Origin: Streptomyces sp. SAI-135
GTDB lineage: Bacteria > Actinomycetota > Actinomycetes > Streptomycetales > Streptomycetaceae
NCBI RefSeq assembly: GCF_029893805.1
Contig: NZ_JARXYP010000002.1
Coordinates: forward strand, 1,178,001 to 1,242,000
Length of the DNA stretch: 64,000 nt
Reading direction: 5' to 3'
Each line of letters starts with the position of its first letter. Position 1 is the stretch's first letter. Under the pieces are notes generated by a model. That model was not told the origin of the DNA. It saw only the letters and a program-made list of their open reading frames with translations, and searched no databases. The position numbers and the translations under genes are program-made. Of the stretch, positions 35,934-43,383 are shown one piece after another.

Positions 35934-36455
35934 GTGATCAGTCACCCAAGCAGGCATTGCACGGTGGAGCTTCAGGCTCTGCCGTCGCGGATCGGCCAGG
36001 TCCGCAGAATCCTTTCTGCGCAGTTGCGCTACTGGCATATGGACCCCCTCATAGACCGGGCCGTGCTCGGTGTGACGGAGTTGCTGACGAACGTCCACCG
36101 CCATGCCCAGCCCGACAAGACGTGCACCGTGAAGATCGAGCTGCTGCTCGACCGGCTCATGGTCTCGGTGCACGACCACGACCCGCGTCTGCCGGTCGTG
36201 GCCGACATCAAGGACACCGAGCCGCTCGCCACGTGCGGGCGCGGGCTCGCGATGGTCGCCGCGGTCAGCGAGAGCTGGGGCGTGCGGCCGGACGGCGAGT
36301 CGGGCAAGAGCGTGTGGTTCACCCTGCCGACGCCCTCCGCCGCGCGGCCCCAGCGGCGCACCGTCCTCGACAAGACCGCGCTCCGGTTCGCCGAGGTGCG
36401 GGTCGAGGGCCGCAGGTCCGAACACGCTCCCGCCCGGTCCGCCGTTCCCGGCTGA
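35934..36455 (+). CDS. RsbW-like ATP-binding protein (anti-sigma factor type HATPase)
   Basis: Small GHKL ATPase of 173 aa. The N-box is GVTELLTNVHRHA (E and N for Mg-ATP), and the G-boxes are VHDHDPRLP and TCGRGLAMVAAVSESWGVRP. In Streptomyces many such proteins bind and phosphorylate anti-anti-sigma factors or act as orphan regulators. The GTG at 35934 has GGGGAG 8 bases upstream. It is monocistronic here; no STAS-domain partner is adjacent. The PAS-PP2C phosphatase at the start of the window is the opposing type of enzyme, but a link is only a guess. Confidence 0.88.
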   Translation: MISHPSRHCTVELQALPSRIGQVRRILSAQLRYWHMDPLIDRAVLGVTELLTNVHRHAQPDKTCTVKIELLLDRLMVSVHDHDPRLPVVADIKDTEPLATCGRGLAMVAAVSESWGVRPDGESGKSVWFTLPTPSAARPQRRTVLDKTALRFAEVRVEGRRSEHAPARSAVPG

Positions 36456-36619
36456 CCGGGCGGTGACGGCCTCCCTGTTCGCCCGTCGGTCCGCTAGGCG
36501 CCTCCAGCCGGTGCCGGGACGACGACGGTGCCCGGGTCCCCGTACCCGCACCGGCACGTCGTCCCGGCACCGGCGCGGCCCTCCGTCCCCGCGGACGCGC
36601 CGGCCCGGCGACCGGCCCG

Positions 36620-39181
36620 CTACTCCGTCGCGATCGCCCGCAGCACGTCGAGACGTGCTGCGCGTCGGGCCGGGCGCAGGCCCGCGAGGGCCCCCGCACC
36701 GAGGCCCACCAGGGCGACCACCGCGAGGTGCAGCGGCGGTACCGCGAAGGCGAAGGTGCTGTCGCTCGTGCCGTCCGAGGCCCTGACCAGGACCCAGCCG
36801 AGGAAGGCGCCCAGGGCGAGCCCGCCGACCGTGCCGAAGGCGGCGACCAGGACCGACTCCCAGCGGACCATGGCGCGCAGCTGGGACCGGGTCTGGCCCA
36901 CGGCCCTCAGCAGGCCCAGTTCACGGGTGCGCTCGTGGATCGCCAGGGTCAGGGTGTTGGCGATGCCCAGCAGTGCGATGAGGACCGCGAGGGCGAGCAG
37001 CGCGTAGACCAGCGTCAGCATCATGTCGATCCCGCCGGCCGAGGACTGCGCGTACTCGTCGCGGGTCTGCACCTCGGGGTGGCCGTACCGGGCCGCCACC
37101 TTCTCCACCGCCGCCTTGCCCGTGTCGCTGCCGACACCGTCCTTGAAGGAGACCGCGACGAGCGTGTCGGAGTCCTGCGTGCGGTGCGGGGCCCAGGCCG
37201 CGCGGGTGATGACGTAGTCTCCCGCCAGCTCGGACCGGCCGTAGACCGCGCGGACGGTGAAGGTGTCCTGCTCGCCGTCGGTGAAGGTGAGCCGGGTCCT
37301 GTCCCCGGTCGTGAGGCCCTGCTTCTCCGCCTCCGTCCGGGTGAGGGCGATGCCGTCGGTGCCGAGGTCGCGCAGGGAGCCGCGCACGGTCCCGAGGTCG
37401 AAGGTGCGCTCCAGGGCGAGCGGGTCCGTGACGGTCAACGCCCTCCCCCGGCCGTCGACTTCGGCGACACCGCGGCCGAGGCCAACGGCGGTGTCCACCT
37501 CGGGAAGCGATCCGAGCGCTCCGGCGAGCCGGGGGCTCAGTCCGCTGCCGCCCGCGCCGAACGACGGGGTGCTGACGGCGACGTCGCCCGCGAAGGACCG
37601 GGACACGGTCTGGTCCATGGTGGCCTTCAAGGACGCCCCGAACACCGTGAACAGCGAGACCACGGCCACGCCGATCATGAGCGCGCTCGCGGTGGCGGCC
37701 GTCCGCCTCGGGCTGCGCAGGGCGTTGCGCCGGGCCAGGGCGCCGGTGACACCGCGGAGCCGGTCGAGGGGGCTGCCGAGTGCGCGTACGGCTGTCGTGG
37801 AGGCGACCGGGCCGAGGACCACGAAGGCGACAAGGGCCAGGACCGCGCCGGTTCCGGCGAGCCAGAGGGACGGTGACACCAGGACGCCGGTGAGGGTGAC
37901 GGCCACGGCGAGCGCGGCCAGTCCGGCCCCGGTGACCGCACGGAAGCGGGAGGCGCCGGACTGGTCGACGGCCGTCTCGCGCAGCGCGGCCAGCGGAGCG
38001 GTGCGTCCGGCGCGTACGGCGGGCAGCAGGGCGGAGCCCAGGCAGACCACGACGCCGACCGCGAGCGGCAGCAGCATCGACAGCGCGCTGACCACCAAGT
38101 CGCCCTCGGGGAAGGGGAATCCGATCGCCGGGAACAGAGTCTGCAGACCGGCGGCGATCCCGATGCCGCCGGCGAGACCCGCGGCGGACGCGGTGACCGC
38201 CACGACGACCGCCTCCGCCAGGGTCGACGCGGTGATCTGGCGTCGGGAGGCACCGAGGGCCCGCAACAGGGCGTTCTCACGGGTGCGTTGGGCGACGACG
38301 ATCGCGAAGGTGTTGTGGATGGAGAAGGTGGCGACCAGAAGGGCCACGCCCGAGAACACCAGCAGGAAGGCCGTGAAGACGGTCAGGAACCGGCTGGAGA
38401 TCATGTCGGTGTTCTCCTCGGCCGACTCCTGACCGGTGATCGCCTCAACGCCCCTGGGCAGTACGTGAGTCAGCCGGTCGACGAGTTCCCGCTGGCTGAC
38501 ACCGGGGCCCGCGCGCACCTGGATGCCCGACGCCTCGCCCGGCCGTGCCGTGAGGTACTTCTCGGCGTCGGCCCGGGTCATGCCGGTGAAGGTCACCTGG
38601 GCCATGCCGTCCTCGCCGCCGAAGGTCGCGAGCCCGACGATGGTCACCTCGACGGGGTCCGGCGTCCGCAGGATCGTCCTGTCGCCGATCCTCAGGCCGC
38701 CCTTCTCGGCGGTGCCGCGGTTGACCACGACCTCGCCGGACCTCTCCGGCGCGCGGCCCTCGGCGAGTCGGTACGGGTTGAGCTTCGTGTCCTCGATCCA
38801 GTTGCCCGCGAGGGTGGGCGGCCCCTGGCCGCCGATGGGCTCGCCGTTCGCGCCGACGAGCTGGCCGGCGCCCTGGATGTCGGGGGCGGCGGCCGCGACG
38901 CCGGGGACCTGTTCGACGGTCCTGACCAGGTCGGTGGGGACCGGCTCGCGCACTCCCGCGCTCTCCCCCGGCGTGGTGATGGCCTCGGCACTGCGGACCA
39001 CGGCGTCGGTGCCGCTGGTCGCGTTGCCGAACATGGTGTCGAAGGCGGCGCGGAGGGTGTCGCCCATGACGAGGGTGCCGGCGAGGAAGGCGACCCCGAG
39101 GAACACGGCGAGGAAGGTACCGGCGAAGCGCCGTTTGTGGGCGCGCAGGGAGTTCGCGCTCAGCCGCAGGGAGGCGTTCAT
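36620..39181 (-). CDS. FtsX-like ABC transporter permease (double-FtsX)
   Basis: Membrane protein of 853 aa with the MacB/LolC-type duplicated layout: an N-terminal helix (LRAHKRRFAGTFLAVFLGVA), a large extracytoplasmic domain, a three-helix FtsX block with ERTRENALLRALGASRRQI-like motif (here RTRENALLRALGASRRQITA), then a second helix, outer domain and FtsX block ending in ERTRELGLLRAVGQTRSQL. Such permeases extract or export lipoproteins, peptides or drugs rather than importing. The start ATG overlaps the stop of the ATPase gene by 4 bases (ATGA), so the two are translationally coupled. Confidence 0.9.
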   Translation of the reverse strand: MNASLRLSANSLRAHKRRFAGTFLAVFLGVAFLAGTLVMGDTLRAAFDTMFGNATSGTDAVVRSAEAITTPGESAGVREPVPTDLVRTVEQVPGVAAAAPDIQGAGQLVGANGEPIGGQGPPTLAGNWIEDTKLNPYRLAEGRAPERSGEVVVNRGTAEKGGLRIGDRTILRTPDPVEVTIVGLATFGGEDGMAQVTFTGMTRADAEKYLTARPGEASGIQVRAGPGVSQRELVDRLTHVLPRGVEAITGQESAEENTDMISSRFLTVFTAFLLVFSGVALLVATFSIHNTFAIVVAQRTRENALLRALGASRRQITASTLAEAVVVAVTASAAGLAGGIGIAAGLQTLFPAIGFPFPEGDLVVSALSMLLPLAVGVVVCLGSALLPAVRAGRTAPLAALRETAVDQSGASRFRAVTGAGLAALAVAVTLTGVLVSPSLWLAGTGAVLALVAFVVLGPVASTTAVRALGSPLDRLRGVTGALARRNALRSPRRTAATASALMIGVAVVSLFTVFGASLKATMDQTVSRSFAGDVAVSTPSFGAGGSGLSPRLAGALGSLPEVDTAVGLGRGVAEVDGRGRALTVTDPLALERTFDLGTVRGSLRDLGTDGIALTRTEAEKQGLTTGDRTRLTFTDGEQDTFTVRAVYGRSELAGDYVITRAAWAPHRTQDSDTLVAVSFKDGVGSDTGKAAVEKVAARYGHPEVQTRDEYAQSSAGGIDMMLTLVYALLALAVLIALLGIANTLTLAIHERTRELGLLRAVGQTRSQLRAMVRWESVLVAAFGTVGGLALGAFLGWVLVRASDGTSDSTFAFAVPPLHLAVVALVGLGAGALAGLRPARRAARLDVLRAIATE

Positions 39182-39990
39182 GAGGGCACCTCGGTCCGCG
39201 AAGGCGACTTCGTGGGTGAGGCCGGCTCCGTTCGCGAGGGCACCTCGAAGGCCTTCATGCGGTCCAGGACCCGGTCCGCGGTCGGGGCCTCCATACGGTC
39301 CACCAGGCGCCCGTCGGCGAGGAAGACGACCTCGTCCGCGTGGGCGGCGGCGACCGGGTCGTGGGTGACCATGACGACCGTGCGGGCCGTGCGGCGCACG
39401 GTCCTGCCGAGGAGGCCGAGCACCTCCCCGCCGGAGCGCGAGTCGAGGTTCCCGGTGGGCTCGTCGGCGAAGACGACATCGGGCCGCCCGGCGAACGCCC
39501 GGGCCACGGCGACGCGTTGCTGCTGCCCGCCGGAGAGTTCGGCCGGCCGGTGGTGCAGCCGGTCGCGCAGGCCGACGACGTCGATCAGCGCGTCGATCCA
39601 CTCGGGGTCGCCCCCGCCGCCCGCGAGGTCCAGCGGCAGCCGGATGTTCTCCTCGACGGTCAGGGTCGGCACCAGGTTGAACGCCTGGAACACGAAGCCG
39701 ACGCGGTCGCGGCGCAGCAGGGTCAGACGGCGGTCGTCGAGGGAGCCGAGCTCGGTGTCGCCGATGCACGCGGTGCCCTCGGTGAGCGTGTCGAGGCCGG
39801 CCGCGCAGTGCATGAGCGTGGACTTGCCGGAGCCGGAGGGGCCCATGATCGCGGTGAAGCGGCCGGCCGGGAAGTCGACGCTCACCCCGTCCAGGGCCCG
39901 CACACCGGTGTCGCCGCTGCCGTAGACCTTCACGGCGTCGACCACCCGGGCGGCCGGCGGAGTGCTCGTCGAGGCGGTCGGGGCGCTCAT
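39178..39990 (-). CDS. ABC transporter ATP-binding protein (MacB/LolD type)
   Basis: ATPase of 270 aa that pairs with the FtsX-like permease. Walker A GPSGSGKST is at 50-58, the signature LSGGQQQR at 152-159, and Walker B with DEPTG at 176-180; the MacB-type RRDRVGFVFQAFNLVPTL is at 93-110. A C-terminal tail (about 240-270) carries three copies of a short S-R-T-E/P-P-S-type repeat (PSRTEPASPTKSPSRTEVPS), which is unusual. Its start overlaps the SHOCT gene stop by 4 bases. Confidence 0.93.
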   Translation of the reverse strand: MSAPTASTSTPPAARVVDAVKVYGSGDTGVRALDGVSVDFPAGRFTAIMGPSGSGKSTLMHCAAGLDTLTEGTACIGDTELGSLDDRRLTLLRRDRVGFVFQAFNLVPTLTVEENIRLPLDLAGGGGDPEWIDALIDVVGLRDRLHHRPAELSGGQQQRVAVARAFAGRPDVVFADEPTGNLDSRSGGEVLGLLGRTVRRTARTVVMVTHDPVAAAHADEVVFLADGRLVDRMEAPTADRVLDRMKAFEVPSRTEPASPTKSPSRTEVPS

Positions 39991-40280
39991 GCCGCGCCGC
40001 CCTTGTCCGCCGTACGGCCGAACTGCTCGTCCAGGACGGACAGTCGGCGCCAGTACTCGTCCTCGTCGATCTCGCCGGCGGCGAAGCGGCGGCCGAGCAT
40101 GGCGATCGGCGAGTCTCCGGAGGGGCCGGCTCCGGCCGGTGCCCGCCAGGGGCCGCGGTGGCCGCGCCGCGCGGTGCGGCGCAGGACGGTGACCACGCCG
40201 AGCACGACGGCGGCCCAGATCAGCGGGAAGAAGAGGATCCACGGGCCCGGGCCGCCGTCCCAGTTCGCGAGAGTCTGCAT
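39987..40280 (-). CDS. Small membrane protein with SHOCT domain
   Basis: Protein of 97 aa with one transmembrane helix (about 13-33, WILFFPLIWAAVVLGVVTVL) and a C-terminal SHOCT motif IAMLGRRFAAGEIDEDEYWR, followed by RLSVLDEQF. SHOCT domains often serve as short oligomerisation modules. It is first in the coupled SHOCT-ATPase-permease operon, and both junctions are ATGA overlaps. It may anchor or regulate the transporter. It diverges from the TetR gene. Confidence 0.82.
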   Translation of the reverse strand: MQTLANWDGGPGPWILFFPLIWAAVVLGVVTVLRRTARRGHRGPWRAPAGAGPSGDSPIAMLGRRFAAGEIDEDEYWRRLSVLDEQFGRTADKGGAA

Positions 40281-40438
40281 GTCGGTTCATCTCCCTGGAG
40301 TGCCGAAGCTGTCCTTCGGTGATGCTTCGAGACTGGCTCCGGGGAGGGGGCCGGGTCGTCGTACGGCCAGCGGCACTGTGTGTACCTCCCGGGGAGTACG
40401 CGGGCCTGTCCGGCCTGCTCCCAGGAGGTCTCGACTTC

Positions 40439-40458
40439 TGTAACTACTAGTATGTACA
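40439..40458. promoter_or_regulatory. Near-perfect 20-bp palindrome, candidate TetR operator
   Basis: TGTAACTACTAGTATGTACA matches its own reverse complement at 16 of 20 positions, centred on CTAG. It ends 8 bp before the TetR start codon and lies in the 186-bp divergent region with the ABC operon. Size, symmetry and place fit TetR autoregulation, with possible control of the ABC operon. Confidence 0.65.
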
Positions 40459-40466
40459 GTGAGGGC

Positions 40467-41030
40467 ATGAGCACCTCGGACCGACTGATCGAGTCCACCC
40501 GTGAGCTGCTGTGGGAGCGCGGCTACGTGGGGACCAGCCCCAAGGCCATCCTGGAGCGCGCGGGCGCCGGACAGGGCAGCATGTACCACCACTTCAAGGG
40601 CAAGCCCGACCTCGCCCTGGCCGCGATCCGCAGGACCGCCGAGGAACTGCGCGCGAGCGCGGAGGCCGTGCTCACCGGGCCCGGCACGCCGTACGAGCGC
40701 ATCGAGGCGTATCTGCGGCGCGAGCGTGACGTGCTGCGGGGCTGCCCGATCGGCCGGCTCACGATGGATCCGGACGTCATCGCCAGCGACGAACTGCGGG
40801 CGCCGGTCGACGAGACGATCGACTGGATCCGTGAACGCATCGCCGGGATCGTCGAAGAGGGCAAGGATCAGGGCCAGTTCGCCTCCTCGCTGGACGGCGA
40901 GGAGATCGCGGCGACCGTGCTCGCGACGGTTCAGGGCGGCTATGTCCTCGCCCGCGCCTCCGGCTCGCCCGCCGCGTTCGACACCGGCGTGCGGGGCCTG
41001 CTCTCCCTGCTCACCCCCCTGTCGTCGTAG
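40467..41030 (+). CDS. TetR/AcrR-family transcriptional regulator
   Basis: Repressor of 187 aa. The N-terminal helix-turn-helix (about 5-50) reads TRELLWERGYVGTSPKAILE then AGAGQGSMYHHFKGKPDLAL. The C-terminal ligand domain (55-185) contains RGCPIGRLTMDP. The ATG at 40467 is chosen because GAGGG precedes it and the palindrome lies immediately upstream; the frame runs back to 40380. The genes that follow (cupin, DUF4865, phosphotriesterase-like) are closely spaced and probably share its transcript, so it likely controls them. Confidence 0.9.
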   Translation: MSTSDRLIESTRELLWERGYVGTSPKAILERAGAGQGSMYHHFKGKPDLALAAIRRTAEELRASAEAVLTGPGTPYERIEAYLRRERDVLRGCPIGRLTMDPDVIASDELRAPVDETIDWIRERIAGIVEEGKDQGQFASSLDGEEIAATVLATVQGGYVLARASGSPAAFDTGVRGLLSLLTPLSS

Positions 41031-41061
41031 GACATCTGTCGTCTTGAGGGAGTAGACACAC

Positions 41062-41457
41062 GTGCAGATCACCCGACAGCGTCCCGGGACCCGGCAGGGA
41101 GCGGCGGAGAACTTCACCGGGACGGTGTGGCTGGACGAGATGGCCGCGCCTCCAGCCCCGTCCCGGCTGCGGATGTTCACCGTCCACTTCGCTCCCGGCG
41201 CGCACACCGCATGGCACCGCCACCCGCACGGCCAGGTCCTCCACGTCACCGAGGGCGAGGGACTGGTGCAGCGCAGGGGCGCGCCCCCCGAGCCGATCCG
41301 GGCGGGCGACACGGTGTGGATCGAACCGGGCGAGTGGCACTGGCACGGAGCCGGGCCGCACACCTTCATGACCCATCTCGCGGTCGTCGAGGCCGCTGAG
41401 GACGGCACGACGGCCGACTGGGACGCGCATGTCGCCCCCGAGGACTACCCCTCCTGA
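41062..41457 (+). CDS. Cupin-domain protein
   Basis: Small single-domain cupin of 131 aa. Motif 1 reads APGAHTAWHRHPHGQVLHVT then EG, giving the His/His/Gln(Glu) metal site, and motif 2 is PGEWHWHGAGPHTFMTHL with the second His pair. Such enzymes bind Fe, Mn or Zn and act as dioxygenases, isomerases or carboxymuconolactone-decarboxylase-like proteins; the reaction is not predictable. It is second in the TetR operon, 31 bp after TetR and 11 bp before DUF4865. The GTG start has GAGGGAG upstream. Confidence 0.88.
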   Translation: MQITRQRPGTRQGAAENFTGTVWLDEMAAPPAPSRLRMFTVHFAPGAHTAWHRHPHGQVLHVTEGEGLVQRRGAPPEPIRAGDTVWIEPGEWHWHGAGPHTFMTHLAVVEAAEDGTTADWDAHVAPEDYPS

Positions 41458-41468
41458 GGAGACGCCCG

Positions 41469-42053
41469 ATGCACGCCATGCAGTACGAACTCACCCTGCC
41501 CGCCGACTACGACATGCGCGTCATCCGCGCGCGCGTGGCCCGGATCGGGCATCTGCTGGACGACTGGGAGGGGCTCGGCTTCAAGACGTACCTGATGCGC
41601 GAGCGCGGGGTGAACGGTTCACCCGTGAACCGGTACGCGCCGTTCTACCTCTGGAACACGGTGGAGGGCATGAACTCCTTCCTCTGGGGAGGCGCCTTCC
41701 AGGGGCTCAGCGACGACTTCGGGCGCCCGTCGGTGCGCCAGTGGACAGGACTGGCGTACGAGGAGGGAGGCGCCGCCGGTTCTCCAGCCCGGTGGGCCGT
41801 GCGGCGGAGTCGACCGGTGGCCGACGGCGCGGAGTTGGCCGACGTGGCGGCGGAAGCCGTGGGTGGGGCGGAGCGGCTGGCCGGGGAGGACGGAGCGGTG
41901 TGCGCGGCGGCCGTCGTGGACCCCGCCCGCTGGGAACTGGTCCACTTCTCGCTCTGGACCCATGAGCCGCCCGAGGCGGACGGCGAGCTCTTCGAGGTGC
42001 TGCACGTGTCGGCGCCGGGGCGTGGGCGGCCGGCGCGGGGCCGGCAGTGGTGA
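41469..42053 (+). CDS. DUF4865 family protein
   Basis: Protein of 194 aa. MQYELTLPADYDMRVIRARV, GLGFKTYLMRERGVNGSPVN and RYAPFYLWNTVEGMNSFLWG are characteristic of DUF4865, a family often placed beside TetR regulators and cupin or hydrolase genes, with a ferredoxin-like fold and no known activity. GAGGAG lies 8 bases before the ATG at 41469. The C-terminal part (110-194) is Ala/Gly-rich and less conserved. Its stop overlaps the next GTG by 4 bases, so translation is coupled to the phosphotriesterase-like enzyme. Confidence 0.82.
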   Translation: MHAMQYELTLPADYDMRVIRARVARIGHLLDDWEGLGFKTYLMRERGVNGSPVNRYAPFYLWNTVEGMNSFLWGGAFQGLSDDFGRPSVRQWTGLAYEEGGAAGSPARWAVRRSRPVADGAELADVAAEAVGGAERLAGEDGAVCAAAVVDPARWELVHFSLWTHEPPEADGELFEVLHVSAPGRGRPARGRQW

Positions 42054-42970
42054 GGGCGGCCGCCGTGCGTACGGTCACCGGTGACGTCCCGGCCGGGCGG
42101 CTCGGTGTGTGCGACGCTCACGACCATCTCTTCTTCGGCAGTCCCCTCCTGCCCGGGCAGGAACTGCGGAGCGTCTGCGCGGCGCGCGCCGAGCTGACGG
42201 CGTTCGCCGCACTGGGCGGCGGCACCGTGGTGCAGTGGACGCCGTACGGACTGGGTCGGCGGGCCGCCGAACTGCCCGCGCTGGCGCGGGAGACCGGGGT
42301 GCGGGTCGTCGCCGCGACCGGGCTGCACCAGGCCGTCCACTACGACGACGCCACGCTCGCCGGGCTGCGCGGCAGGCTGGCCGACGTGTTCGTCGCCGAA
42401 CTGACCGAGGGCATCGGGGCGTCGGGGGTCCGCGCGGGGCTGATCAAGGTGGCGGGCGGTTTCCACGCCCTGGACGCGCACGCCCGCTGGACCATGGCCG
42501 CGGCGGCCGAGGCCCATCGTGCGACGGGGGCACCGATCGCCGTCCACCTGGAGCTGGGGACCGGCGCGCTGGACGTACTGGACCTGTTGTGCGGGGAGTT
42601 GGGGGTGCCGGCGCGGCGGGTGATCCTCGGCCACCTCAACCGCTCCCCCGATCCGGTCGTGCACCGCCAGGCCGCGGCGTCGGGCTGCTACCTCGCCTTC
42701 GACGGGCCGTCGCGCGCCAACCACGCCACGGACTGGCGCATGCCGGACGCCGTACGGGCGCTCGCCGAGGCGGGTCACGGGGACCGTCTGCTCCTCGGCG
42801 GCGACACCACGACCGCGGCCGCCCGGTCGGTCGACGGGGGCCCCGGGATGCCGTATCTGCTGCGCCGGGTGCGGCCGCGGCTCGCGGCCGAGCTGGGTGA
42901 GGACCTGGTGCGGCAGATCTTCGTCGAGAACCCCGGCCGGGCCCTGGCCGTGGAGTGGACGCGGCCCTGA
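42050..42970 (+). CDS. Phosphotriesterase-family metal-dependent hydrolase
   Basis: Amidohydrolase-superfamily enzyme of 306 aa. The binuclear metal site is complete: the HxH in CDAHDHLFF, the bridging (carboxylated) lysine in GLIKVAGGF, the two downstream His in VHLELGTG and GHLNRSPD, and the final Asp in LLLGGDTTTA. Family members act as lactonases, organophosphate hydrolases or deformylases; here a lactone or ester of a small metabolite is most likely. The GTG at 42050 overlaps the DUF4865 stop (GTGA); 42047 is an alternative start. It is last in the TetR operon and converges on the SUKH-like fragment. Confidence 0.87.
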   Translation: MRAAAVRTVTGDVPAGRLGVCDAHDHLFFGSPLLPGQELRSVCAARAELTAFAALGGGTVVQWTPYGLGRRAAELPALARETGVRVVAATGLHQAVHYDDATLAGLRGRLADVFVAELTEGIGASGVRAGLIKVAGGFHALDAHARWTMAAAAEAHRATGAPIAVHLELGTGALDVLDLLCGELGVPARRVILGHLNRSPDPVVHRQAAASGCYLAFDGPSRANHATDWRMPDAVRALAEAGHGDRLLLGGDTTTAAARSVDGGPGMPYLLRRVRPRLAAELGEDLVRQIFVENPGRALAVEWTRP

Positions 42971-42979
42971 CGCCGCCGC

Positions 42980-43372
42980 TCAGCGGCAGAGGGCGTCGAT
43001 GTCCTCGGAGAAGGCCGGGAACCCGGACCGGGCGGCGGTGACGATGGCGCGGGTGGCGCGGCGCGGGGTGGTCGCGTGGCGTTCGGCGAGCGCGGTGAGC
43101 GCCGGGTCCGGGCGGCCGTCGTACCGCTCGTGCTCCACGACCTCCATCGGTCCCGGGCCGTCGGCAAGGACCCACAGGAAGTCGGACAGGTTCGCCGCGA
43201 CGACTCCGCGCTCGCCCTCCGAGCCCAGGAACACCACGGGCTGTTCGGCGCGCGGCCGTCCCGGCCGCACGCACCACAGGGCGGCGAGGCCACCGGTGCC
43301 GTCCTGTCCGAGGACCCGGTGGGCGTCGCCGTCCAGTGCGTGGTTGCCGGCCCACAGGCTAGTCGCCGCCAC
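42980..43372 (-). CDS. Hypothetical protein resembling the C-terminal part of SMI1/KNR4-like (SUKH) proteins, possibly truncated
   Basis: Frame of 130 aa from a GTG at 43372. HRVLGQDGTGGLAALWCVR, then EQPVVFLGSEGERGVVAANL and SDFLWVLADGPGPMEVVEHE, resemble the second half of Streptomyces SMI1/KNR4-like proteins, as I recall them. The usual N-terminal portion appears to be missing; upstream sequence is occupied by the reductoisomerase gene, 11 bp away. It may be a truncated remnant or a short family member translated with that gene. SUKH proteins serve as immunity proteins or housekeeping factors; no toxin gene is adjacent. Confidence 0.5.
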   Translation of the reverse strand: MAATSLWAGNHALDGDAHRVLGQDGTGGLAALWCVRPGRPRAEQPVVFLGSEGERGVVAANLSDFLWVLADGPGPMEVVEHERYDGRPDPALTALAERHATTPRRATRAIVTAARSGFPAFSEDIDALCR

Positions 43373-43383
43373 GGACAACGGCC

